Assembly (NCBI GenBank): GCA_963824645.1
Contig: CAWGQC010000014.1
Coordinates: 248,001 to 312,000 of the forward strand
DNA: 64,000 nucleotides
Direction: 5' to 3'
DNA from: Bog-756 sp963824645
GTDB taxonomy: Bacteria; Actinomycetota; Acidimicrobiia; Acidimicrobiales; RAAP-2
The notes under the pieces were generated by a model. The model saw only the letters and a list, made by a program, of their open reading frames with translations. It was not told the origin of the DNA and did no database searches. Made by a program: the position numbers and the translations under genes. This document shows positions 16,864-24,409 of the stretch, piece by piece (within the stretch, counting starts at the first letter, position 1; the number at the start of each line of letters is the position of its first letter).

Positions 16864-18075
16864 GTGGACCTGCGCTATACCGACGCCGAAGAGGCGTTCC
16901 GGGCCGAGTTGCGCCAGTGGCTGACCGAGACTCTCCCCGGGCTGCCGGCCAAGCCGTCGCCCGTCGACTGGCCCGGTCGTCGCGCCTACGACACCCATTG
17001 GCAGCGGCTCCTATTCGACGCCGGCTACGCCGGGGTCGACTGGCCGGTCGAGGGTGGCGGTCGAGGCGCCTCTCCGGTAGAAGAGCTCATCTTCAAAGAG
17101 GAGCTTGAACGAGCCCACGCACCCTACGTTGGCGTCAACTTCGTGGGTCTTCTCCATGCCGGCCCGACAGTCATCGCCGAGGGAACGCCCGAACAGCGCC
17201 AGCGGTACCTCCCGGCCATTCTGAAAGGCGATGAGGTGTGGTGCCAGGGATTCTCCGAGCCCGATGCCGGAAGCGATTTGGCTTCGATGCGCACCCGCGC
17301 CGTCCGTGACGGTGACCACTATGTGGTCTCCGGGTCGAAGATCTGGACGTCTCATGCCGAAGTGGCGGACTACTGCGAGCTGTTGGTGCGCACGGGAACG
17401 GAGGACAGTCGCCACCGTGGCATCTCCTGGTTGATCCTGCCTATGGACACACCCGGGGTGGACATCCGACCTCTGACCACCATCGCCGGCTCGACCGAGT
17501 TCGCCGAGCTGTTTCTGGATGAGGTGCGGGTGCCGGTGGCCAACCGGGTGGGGGACGAAAACGACGGATGGCGGGTCACCATGGTGACTCTGAGCTTCGA
17601 ACGGGGAACCGCTTTCGTAGGGGACCTGCTCGAAGCCATGGAGCTGTTGTCGGCCACGGTGCGTCTGGCCCGACGCACCGAAGCCTGGGCCGACCCGGGA
17701 GTGCGACGCCAGGCCGGCCACTTACGCGCCGAGCTCGATGCCCTGTGGGCCCTGACCAAGCGCAACGTGTCCCAGGCCGCCCGCACCGGTGTGCCCGGTA
17801 TCGGCGGGACCCTCTTCAAACTGGCCTACACCGAGACGCGGGGCAAGCTCGGTGAATTCTCGCTTTCGCTCCTCGGACGAGCCGGCCTGGCGGCCGACGA
17901 CGTTGTCGGCTCCGATGGCCAGGGAGTTCTGCCCAGCGAGACCATGGTCGAGGACTGGTTGCGCGGCATCTCCCTGACCATCGCCGCCGGAACATCCCAG
18001 ATCCAGCGGAACATCGTCGGCGAACGCATTCTCGGGTTGCCCAAGGAGCCTTCACCCACGGGGGCACGGGCATGA
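16864..18075 (+). CDS. Acyl-CoA dehydrogenase, large subunit type (second pair)
   Basis: A 403-residue acyl-CoA dehydrogenase paralogous to the gene at 7542. The WCQGFSEPDAGSDLA loop and the AAGTSQIQRNIVGERILGLP end are clear. The usual medium-chain Glu position is Ala (IAAGT), and Glu in the LSFERGT stretch is the probable base, as in isovaleryl-type enzymes. It starts with GTG 16864 directly at the first conserved residues and has no purine-rich ribosome site, so translation may be coupled to the amidohydrolase gene 51 nt upstream. The partner subunit follows at 18149. Confidence 0.88.
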   Translation: MDLRYTDAEEAFRAELRQWLTETLPGLPAKPSPVDWPGRRAYDTHWQRLLFDAGYAGVDWPVEGGGRGASPVEELIFKEELERAHAPYVGVNFVGLLHAGPTVIAEGTPEQRQRYLPAILKGDEVWCQGFSEPDAGSDLASMRTRAVRDGDHYVVSGSKIWTSHAEVADYCELLVRTGTEDSRHRGISWLILPMDTPGVDIRPLTTIAGSTEFAELFLDEVRVPVANRVGDENDGWRVTMVTLSFERGTAFVGDLLEAMELLSATVRLARRTEAWADPGVRRQAGHLRAELDALWALTKRNVSQAARTGVPGIGGTLFKLAYTETRGKLGEFSLSLLGRAGLAADDVVGSDGQGVLPSETMVEDWLRGISLTIAAGTSQIQRNIVGERILGLPKEPSPTGARA

Positions 18076-18108
18076 AGGCACTCGACAGGGTGGGTTCGAC
18101 GAAGTACC

Positions 18109-18125
18109 GGTCCGACATGCGGACC
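18109..18125. promoter_or_regulatory. Inverted repeat between the two dehydrogenase subunits
   Basis: GGTCCG-ACATG-CGGACC is a perfect 6-bp inverted repeat with a 5-nt centre, 23 nt before the ATG of the small subunit. It could be an intercistronic RNA hairpin or an operator. Confidence 0.35.
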
Positions 18126-18148
18126 AACGGATAGAGCGGGACCGACCG

Positions 18149-19192
18149 ATGGACTTCGAGCTCAGTGACTCCCAGGTCGATTTGGCTGATGGCGTGCGGC
18201 GCCTGTGTCAGGCCGAGTTCTCCCTCGACCGCGTGCGCGCCTTCGAGCTCTCCGACCGGGTGGTGAACCGGACCAGCTGGACACACCTGGGCCAGGCCGG
18301 CGTCTTCAACCTGTGCCTGGCCGACGAAGCGGGCGGCGTGGGCCAAGGGTTGGCTGAGGCGGTTCTGGTCTTCGAGGAGTTAGGACGGGCTTTGGTGCCG
18401 GGCCCGCTCGTGGCCACGCATCTGGCGGCAGGATTGGTGGACGGGGCCGATGACGGCTCGGTGGTGGTCGGATTGGTGGAGGCCCCGCCGACCGACGCTG
18501 CGTTGCCAGTTGTCATCGAAAACCTCGCCGACCTCGATGTATTACTGGTCCTGTCCGACGACGGGATCGCCTCGCTTGATCCCAACTCTCTGTTGGCTGG
18601 TGTCGCCGAAGCCATGCGCCGTCCCATGGACCCGCTCACCCCGGTATGGGCTATGGCCAGCCTCCCTCAAGGACAGCCCGTCGCCGGTCCCGACATTGCC
18701 GCCTGGTGGCGACGCGATGGTGCTGTCCTCACTGCTGCGCTCCAGATCGGCCTGGCCTCGTGGACCACCGATCTGGCGGTCGAATATGCCAAGCAGCGCC
18801 GCCAGTTTGGTCGCCCCATCGGGGGCTTCCAAGCCGTGAAACACCTGTGCGCCGACATGGCCGTACGCGCTGAGCTGGCACGGTGCTCGGTCCAGGCCGC
18901 TGCTGTCACAGTGGATCAGCCTGGAGTCGGTGACGCCGAAGCGGCTGCCATGGGATCCAAACTGCTGGCCGACGAGGCCGCCATCACCAACGGTCGGTCG
19001 TGCATCCAGGTCCATGGCGGCATGGGTTTCACTTGGGAGGTGCCCGCTCACCTGGCTTACAAAAGGGCCCGGGTGTTGGCCACCCAGTTCGGGACCGACG
19101 ACAGGCTGGCCGAAGCTCTGGCAACATCCATCGCCGACGGTGACTCCGTGCCCCCGTCCGCTTCGGTTCGAAGCCTAGGCTCGGCGCCGTGA
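18149..19192 (+). CDS. Acyl-CoA dehydrogenase, small partner subunit (second pair)
   Basis: A 347-residue acyl-CoA dehydrogenase-like protein. The C-terminal domain carries YAKQRRQFGRPIGGFQAVKH (flavin/dimer contact) and QVHGGMGFTWEVPAHL; the middle domain is reduced and no catalytic Glu is visible. It pairs with the gene at 16864 in the same way as 8762 pairs with 7542. Its stop codon overlaps the GTG start of the next gene by 4 nt, which points to translational coupling and shared function. Confidence 0.87.
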   Translation: MDFELSDSQVDLADGVRRLCQAEFSLDRVRAFELSDRVVNRTSWTHLGQAGVFNLCLADEAGGVGQGLAEAVLVFEELGRALVPGPLVATHLAAGLVDGADDGSVVVGLVEAPPTDAALPVVIENLADLDVLLVLSDDGIASLDPNSLLAGVAEAMRRPMDPLTPVWAMASLPQGQPVAGPDIAAWWRRDGAVLTAALQIGLASWTTDLAVEYAKQRRQFGRPIGGFQAVKHLCADMAVRAELARCSVQAAAVTVDQPGVGDAEAAAMGSKLLADEAAITNGRSCIQVHGGMGFTWEVPAHLAYKRARVLATQFGTDDRLAEALATSIADGDSVPPSASVRSLGSAP

Positions 19193-20175
19193 CCGACGCT
19201 CCCCTCGCCCCCCCCGATGAGGTGGTCACGGTGCTGCCGGCAGGGCGCACCGTGTTCGGCATGCAACTCCCCATCCAGTCGCAGTCGACCATTTATGTGC
19301 AGCCCTGGGAGCCCGTTGCCGGCCCCCGAGAGATGGCCGAAGTGGCGCTGGCCTGCGAGAAGGCCGGATTCTTCTACGTGGGCGCCAGCGATCACACCTT
19401 CGTACCCGAACGCCTGGCGGGAGCCATGAGCACCACCTGGTACGACACCATCGCCACTCTCGGCTGGCTGGCCGGCTTCACCACCACGATCCGGCTGCTT
19501 TCCTACGTTTACGTCGCCGCCCTCCGTCATCCGCTTCGGGCCACCAAGGAGTTCGCCACCGTTGATGCACTCTCCGGGGGGCGGGTGATCTGCGGCGTGG
19601 GTGCCGGGCACGTGGCCGAGGAGTTCGCTCTCCTGGGGCCCGACTTCGAGCAGCGGGGGCCGGCCACGGATGAGGCCGTGGTCGCTCTGGCCGCGGGACT
19701 CGTCCACGAGTTCCCGGAACTCGACGGGCCCCGTTGGAAGGCCTCCGGTGTGGGGCTGAAGCCCCGCCCGGTGCAGTCGCCCCGACCACCCATCTGGGTC
19801 GGAGGTTCGTCTCCCGCCGCACTGAGGCGGGCCGCCCGATTCGGTGACGGTTGGCTGCCCCAGTCTCTGGGACCCGACCCGAAGCTTCTCGGTACGTTGC
19901 GATCTCTGCGCGACGAACTCCGCGGTGGAGCCCCGATCGACATTGGCGGCATCTCCGATTTCCTGTATGTGGGCTCTCCCCCGTCGGGCCTCGAGCTACC
20001 CCCAGGAACCGTCGCCGGCTCCCCCGACGAGGTGGCCGACTACCTGCGAGCCTTCGCCGAAGCCGGCGTCGGCCAGGTACAGGTGCGCTTCCCGTCTCGC
20101 ACAGTCACAGAACTGTGCGACCAAATTGCCGCTTTCGGCGCCGAGGTCGCCCCCCTAGTCAACGCCTCGTCGTGA
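19189..20175 (+). CDS. LLM-class (probably F420-dependent) oxidoreductase
   Basis: A 328-residue luciferase-like monooxygenase-fold protein. Typical segments are the N-terminal FGMQLPIQSQ strand, EVALACEKAGFFYVGASDH, RHPLRATKEFATVDALSGGRVICGVGAGH and PPIWVGGSSPAALRRAARFGDGWLP. In actinobacteria most such proteins use coenzyme F420 to reduce or oxidise specialised substrates. The GTG start overlaps the dehydrogenase stop (GTGA) and its own stop overlaps the next start in the same way, placing it in the operon that starts at 15613. F420 use is inferred from the family, not shown. Confidence 0.85.
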   Translation: MTDAPLAPPDEVVTVLPAGRTVFGMQLPIQSQSTIYVQPWEPVAGPREMAEVALACEKAGFFYVGASDHTFVPERLAGAMSTTWYDTIATLGWLAGFTTTIRLLSYVYVAALRHPLRATKEFATVDALSGGRVICGVGAGHVAEEFALLGPDFEQRGPATDEAVVALAAGLVHEFPELDGPRWKASGVGLKPRPVQSPRPPIWVGGSSPAALRRAARFGDGWLPQSLGPDPKLLGTLRSLRDELRGGAPIDIGGISDFLYVGSPPSGLELPPGTVAGSPDEVADYLRAFAEAGVGQVQVRFPSRTVTELCDQIAAFGAEVAPLVNASS

Positions 20176-20603
20176 GTCGCCGCACGCGGCTGGTGCTCAC
20201 CGCCCTGGTGGCTGCAGCTGTAGTGGCGGTCATGGTCGGAGCCGACGTGGTCACACTGACTTCGGCCAAGCCCAGCTACGACAGGGAGACCAGAGCCTTC
20301 AACCGACTCCTGCACCCCTCACCGTCCACCACTCTCCCATCTCACTCCACACGCCCGACGCACTCCCCTCTCCCGACACACTCCGGCACCGAATCCGGAA
20401 GGTCCCCGGCAGGGACGCTGCCGCCGACGCCATCCGCATCATCCGCGTCATCCGCGTCATCCGCGTCATCCGCATCATCCGCGCCATCGCCGACACATGC
20501 ATCAGGGCTGGCGGCCCGGCCGGCGCAGGCTCCCGGCCGGTCCCCCACCGCCGCTTCCACCGCTCCAGCTACCGCTTCATCCGTCACCACCGCTCCCGCC
20601 TGA
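20172..20603 (+). CDS. Small membrane-anchored or secreted Ser/Thr/Pro-rich protein
   Basis: A 143-residue protein of unknown function. The GTG start overlaps the stop of the F420-type enzyme by 4 nt (GTGA). Residues about 6-28 form one hydrophobic helix after a short basic N-terminus, so it is either a type II membrane protein or cleaved at a signal site. The rest is low-complexity: Ser, Thr, Pro, Ala with a run of SAS units encoded by a 9-bp tandem repeat. No enzyme motif is seen. It faces the convergent Thr-rich membrane protein at 20622 across an 18-bp gap. The compositional bias suggests an extracytoplasmic, possibly glycosylated, stalk. Confidence 0.55.
   Translation: MSRRTRLVLTALVAAAVVAVMVGADVVTLTSAKPSYDRETRAFNRLLHPSPSTTLPSHSTRPTHSPLPTHSGTESGRSPAGTLPPTPSASSASSASSASSASSAPSPTHASGLAARPAQAPGRSPTAASTAPATASSVTTAPA
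20432..20485 (+). repeat. 9-bp tandem repeat (six units) inside the Ser-rich protein
   Basis: Six successive units of ATCCGC[AG]TC-type sequence (the last ends GCC) encode the SAS-SAS run. Slippage at this array would change protein length in steps of three residues without a frameshift. Confidence 0.85.
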
Positions 20604-20621
20604 AAAAGCCCAGGCCGGGGC

Positions 20622-21398
20622 TCACCGTGAGGTGGTGGTCGTGGTCGATGACGGGCCCGTCTTCCCCAGCGTCGACGTGGTGGCTGACCGCGGAAGTGTG
20701 GTGGTGGTCGTGGAGGTCGTCGTGGTGGCGTTGGGGACGGTGGTCGTGGTGGTGGTTGCGAATGGAACGGTGGTCGTGGAATTCGAGGGTGAGCCGAGGG
20801 AGGTCGTGGCCGTTGTCCCTGAGTCAGCAGGTCGGGTGGTCGTGGTAGTGGTAGTTGTCGTTGTGGTGGTCGTCGAAGCACTGACCGCACCCGGTACGAA
20901 GTACGTCTGTCCGTCCGATCCCTTGATCAGCGCGCCGCCCCCAATCGAGGTGCTTTGCGGTGGGTGGAGGTACAGGAGCGTCCCGAAGCCGATGAAGGCT
21001 ACGACCATGAGCAAAGTGGACCGCCGGATGGGAAAGCGCCGACTCACAGGGACGGCCATGAATCCGAACAAGGGACGGCGCTTGCTCTCGGGCCCAGACT
21101 CGGTATCGCCGTCAGCCGAGGGCTGAGCAGGAGTTGATCCCGTGGCTGGCCCCAGCGTGAGACGTTGGGTGGCGCTACCCAGAGCATCTACCGAAGTCGG
21201 CTCTCCGGTGGTCGCGGCCGACTCGTTCCCTACCGGACTCGTCCTGGCCAAGCGCTCCTCGGCTGCCCCCTCCTGCGGCAAGAGTGGCTTGCCGGAGGAC
21301 CCCCCACTTGTCCCCGAACGGCCATCACCCGGCCCACCATCACCCGGCCCACCATCACCCGAGCTGTCGATCCCTCCACCCGAACCGCTGCTCATCAC
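20622..21398 (-). CDS. Single-pass membrane protein with poly-Thr tail, unknown function
   Basis: A 258-residue protein. Residues 1-120 are hydrophilic, Gly/Ser-rich (repeats of GGPGD), then a basic stop-transfer-like stretch (RRFPIRRS), one transmembrane helix (about 127-146, STLLMVVAFIGFGTLLYLH), a short conserved-looking GGGALIKGSDGQTYFVPGAV segment and an ~85-residue tail made almost only of Thr, Ser and Pro, including an unbroken run of 13 Thr. The topology suggests cytoplasmic N-terminus and outer Thr-rich tail. It ends 18 bp from the convergent gene. The long open frame on the opposite strand is only a shadow of this biased sequence. Confidence 0.65.
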   Translation of the reverse strand: MMSSGSGGGIDSSGDGGPGDGGPGDGRSGTSGGSSGKPLLPQEGAAEERLARTSPVGNESAATTGEPTSVDALGSATQRLTLGPATGSTPAQPSADGDTESGPESKRRPLFGFMAVPVSRRFPIRRSTLLMVVAFIGFGTLLYLHPPQSTSIGGGALIKGSDGQTYFVPGAVSASTTTTTTTTTTTTTRPADSGTTATTSLGSPSNSTTTVPFATTTTTTVPNATTTTSTTTTTLPRSATTSTLGKTGPSSTTTTTSR

Positions 21399-21416
21399 GA
21401 CCCTGGAGTGGCCGGG

Positions 21417-22184
21417 TCACCGATGGACGGTGACATGACACCTGCCGACCTCGAGCGCGGTGGCCGCCCTCAATCGGATCTCCCGTGCCACCTCGAACTG
21501 GCGCCCGGGGAGTGTCCTCGCGATAAGTCGTAGCTGCACGTAGCCCACGTCGATGGTCTCGACTCCGGCCACAACCGGAGAGCCCAGGAGTAGGTCCCTC
21601 CAGTCGGGGTCGGCCGCCATGCGCTCTACGACATCCTTCAACAGACCGGTCACCCGATCGAGGTCCTCGGTGACAGCTACGGGAATATCGATGACCGCCC
21701 GCGACCAATCCTTGGACAGGTTGGTCACCTGACGGAGGGCGCTGTTGGGGACGACCACCAACTCACCCTGCGCGGTGCGGACCTTGGTGACCCGGAGGGT
21801 CAGCTCCTCCACCGTGCCGGTGATGCCCGTGGTTTGGCCCGGAACCGACAGGCGGATCACGTCTCCGAAGGCGAACTGGTGCTCGGCGAACAGGAAGAAA
21901 CCGGCCAGCAAATCCCCCACCATCTGCTGGGCCCCGAAACCGAGTCCGATGCCCACCACCGTGGCCGGGGCGACCAGCGTGGTCAGGGGAAGGCCCAGTC
22001 GGTCGAGGGCCAGGATACCGGCGACAAAATAGGTGAGGGCGACGACCGCCCACTCGACCGCCTCACTCACCCCGCGCGCTCGTTTGAGGCTCTCCGGTGC
22101 GATCGAACCGGCCTCAATCTGGCGGCGGATCTGGGCGTCGATCCAGAGCCGGCGACGACCCCCGAGCCAGTGGGCAAGCCGCAC
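21417..22184 (-). CDS. MscS-family mechanosensitive channel
   Basis: A small-conductance mechanosensitive channel that releases solutes on hypo-osmotic shock. There is a membrane helix at about residues 46-66, the pore helix LVAPATVVGIGLGFGAQQMVGDLLAGFF (about 70-97), the beta-domain with GDVIRLS...GTVEELTLRVTKVRT and PNSALRQVTNLS, and a shorter C-terminal domain. It lacks the usual first helices. The annotated start (GTG, 22184) cuts through a hydrophobic segment: the frame stays open upstream to a stop at 22263-22265 and encodes NHLLPVVVLLLGAGLLV, but with no ATG, GTG or TTG. The true start is therefore uncertain. Confidence 0.85.
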   Translation of the reverse strand: MRLAHWLGGRRRLWIDAQIRRQIEAGSIAPESLKRARGVSEAVEWAVVALTYFVAGILALDRLGLPLTTLVAPATVVGIGLGFGAQQMVGDLLAGFFLFAEHQFAFGDVIRLSVPGQTTGITGTVEELTLRVTKVRTAQGELVVVPNSALRQVTNLSKDWSRAVIDIPVAVTEDLDRVTGLLKDVVERMAADPDWRDLLLGSPVVAGVETIDVGYVQLRLIARTLPGRQFEVAREIRLRAATALEVGRCHVTVHR

Positions 22185-22350
22185 CAGGAGCCCGGCGCCC
22201 AGCAGGAGGACGACGACGGGGAGGAGGTGATTTTGGAACCAATGGTGGTCGATGGTCGGAAACTACCATCGACGGTCTGGCCGGCTCCGTCCCCAAGCAG
22301 GGCCTCCGTGCGGACACCGGGCCCGCGGCCCCACCCGTAGGTACCGTAAA

Positions 22351-22365
22351 CTGACGGTCTGTCAG
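22351..22365. promoter_or_regulatory. Palindrome, operator site 2
   Basis: CTGACGGTCTGTCAG matches operator site 1 with one mismatch between its arms. It lies 83 nt upstream of the ATG at 22449 and directly follows TAAACT, which overlaps its first bases and may be a -10 box. The divergent MscS gene starts on the other side. Confidence 0.55.
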
Positions 22366-22448
22366 GTGCAGATCGGGCTCCCCGGGACGGGGAGCCAAGG
22401 ACGCACCCGACACCGATGCGTCGCCGACTCATCCTGGGAGGACATCAC

Positions 22449-24182
22449 ATGCTCGACTACGTAATTCGCAACGGCCTCGTCGTCGACGGCACCGGGGCTC
22501 CGGGCCGCCGGGCCGACGTGGGCATCAGCGACGGAAAAATCGTGGCTGTGGGCCAGGTGGACGAACAGGGCGTCACCGAGCTCGACGCCGAGGGGCTAGT
22601 GGTGGCGCCCGGCATCATCGATCCCCATACCCACTACGACGCCCAGTTGTTCTGGGATCCGACCGCCTCGCCCTCCAATCTGCACGGCGTGACCACCGTC
22701 ATCGGGGGCAACTGCGGGTTCACCCTGGCCCCCATCAAGGCCAAGGACCACGACTACATCCGGCGGATGATGGCCAAGGTCGAGGGCATGCCCCTGGTGG
22801 CCCTCGAGGACGGCCTCCCGTGGGACTGGACCAGTTTCGCCGACTATCTCGGCAAACTGGAGGGCAATCTGGGGGTCAACGCCGGCTTCCTGGTCGGACA
22901 CTGTGCCCTGCGCCGGTGGGTGATGGGCGACGAACGGGGAGCCGAAGTGGCCACCGAGGACGAGGTGGCCGAGATGTCCCGCCTGCTGGCCGAGTCGCTC
23001 GAGGCCGGCGGCCTGGGCTTTTCGTCCTCTCAATCGCGCACCCATTCAGACGGCGACGGAAATCCCATCTCGTCCCGCAACGCCGACCGACGGGAGATGC
23101 TGGCCTTCTGCGAGGTGGTCCGAGATCATCCCGGTACCACCCTCGAGTACATCACCAACGGCTGCCTCGACACCTTCACGGATGCCGAGATAGACCTGAT
23201 GGTGGCCATGACGACCACGGCCCGACGCCCCCTCAACTGGAATCTGCTGACCATCGATTCGCGTACCCCGGACAAGACCTCCCGCCAGCTGGAGGCCTCG
23301 GCCCGGGCCGCCGAGGCGGGCGGTCGCATCGTGGCGCTGACCATGCCCACGCTGGTGCCCATGAACATGAGCTTCAGGACTCATTGCGCCCTCTTCCTCA
23401 TCCCCGGCTGGGGCGATGTCATGGGTCTGCCGATCGAGCAGCGCATCGAGAAGCTCTCTGACCCGGCCGTAAGGGATCAGCTCGACGAGTTGGCCCACTC
23501 TGAAGGAGCCGGCGTCTTCCGTCGCCTGTCCCACTGGGCCAACTACATCATCGGGGACACCTTCGCCCCCGAAAACGAGGGCTACAGCTGGCGCGACGTC
23601 GGGTCCATAGCCGAGGAACAGGGAAAGCCCCCTTTCGATGCCTTGCTCGACCTGGTCATCGCCGACGATCTCCGCACCGTTTTGTGGCCCAAGGCCTCAG
23701 ACGGAGACGACGCCTCGTGGGCTGCCCGGGTAGAGGTGTGGAACGATCCCGGCGCCATGGTGGGGGGCTCGGATGCCGGGGCCCACCTCGACAGGATGTG
23801 CGGCTCCAACTACCCCACCTCGTTCCTCGGCGACTGTCTGCGGAAGCGGAAGCTCGTACCCCTGGAACGGGCCATTCAGCTGATGACCGAGGCGCCGGCC
23901 CAACTCTTCGGACTGAACGACCGGGGACGGATAGCCGAGGGGCTGTGCGCCGATGTGTTCGTGTTCGATCCGGAGACGGTTGGATCGGAGCCGGCCACGT
24001 TGGTCCACGACCTCCCGGGCGGTAGCCCCCGGCTCATCGCTGACGCCAACGGCGTGGTCCGGGTACTCGTCAACGGGATCGAGACGATCGCCGACGGCAA
24101 ACCGACCGGCAATCTGCCGGGCACGCTTCTGAAGTCGGGTCAGGACACGGCCACCGTGGATCCGTCGCTGGCCGGGGTGTAA
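22449..24182 (+). CDS. N-acyl-D-amino-acid deacylase-like amidohydrolase
   Basis: A 577-residue zinc-dependent amidohydrolase of the D-aminoacylase type. The N-terminal small beta-domain (DYVIRNGLVVDGTGAPGRRADV) leads to the PGIIDPHTHYDAQ metal motif with H60 and H62; C89 in GGNCGF is the bridging Cys position of D-aminoacylases; GGSDAGAHLD near residue 450 gives the catalytic Asp. Family members hydrolyse N-acyl-D-amino acids, but many actinobacterial relatives sit in catabolic clusters with unknown amide substrates. ATG 22449 has a GGGAGGA site 6 nt upstream; an in-frame ATG at 22416 has none. The upstream palindrome links it to the genes at 15613 and 24410. Confidence 0.88.
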   Translation: MLDYVIRNGLVVDGTGAPGRRADVGISDGKIVAVGQVDEQGVTELDAEGLVVAPGIIDPHTHYDAQLFWDPTASPSNLHGVTTVIGGNCGFTLAPIKAKDHDYIRRMMAKVEGMPLVALEDGLPWDWTSFADYLGKLEGNLGVNAGFLVGHCALRRWVMGDERGAEVATEDEVAEMSRLLAESLEAGGLGFSSSQSRTHSDGDGNPISSRNADRREMLAFCEVVRDHPGTTLEYITNGCLDTFTDAEIDLMVAMTTTARRPLNWNLLTIDSRTPDKTSRQLEASARAAEAGGRIVALTMPTLVPMNMSFRTHCALFLIPGWGDVMGLPIEQRIEKLSDPAVRDQLDELAHSEGAGVFRRLSHWANYIIGDTFAPENEGYSWRDVGSIAEEQGKPPFDALLDLVIADDLRTVLWPKASDGDDASWAARVEVWNDPGAMVGGSDAGAHLDRMCGSNYPTSFLGDCLRKRKLVPLERAIQLMTEAPAQLFGLNDRGRIAEGLCADVFVFDPETVGSEPATLVHDLPGGSPRLIADANGVVRVLVNGIETIADGKPTGNLPGTLLKSGQDTATVDPSLAGV

Positions 24183-24304
24183 CCCGGTAGCCCCATCCGC
24201 CCGACACCGCCTCCGACCCCGGCCACCAGCCACCGGCCACCGCGGTCCCGCCGATGGCCGTCACCACCGTCGACCTGCCGTTTCGACAGCGAAGACATAC
24301 ACTG

Positions 24305-24319
24305 CTGACGAGGCGTCAG
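24305..24319. promoter_or_regulatory. Palindrome, operator site 3
   Basis: CTGACGAGGCGTCAG has perfect 6-bp arms around AGG. It lies 90 nt upstream of the aldehyde dehydrogenase ATG and one base after TACACT (24298-24303), the same hexamer that serves as likely -10 beside site 1. A repressor bound here would block transcription starting just downstream. Confidence 0.55.
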
Positions 24320-24409
24320 ATCCACCTCGCCAACCACATCAGATGACGGCGTCCGACCATGGTCGCCCAGGGATCCAAGCCGATCCGCCAGCATGAAAGG
24401 GGACCCGTT

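Noticed and set aside
20497..21126. 209-residue plus-strand open frame with long Val runs
   Set aside because: It is the complement of the poly-Thr tail of the minus-strand membrane protein (ACC/GTG mirror) and has no plausible fold.
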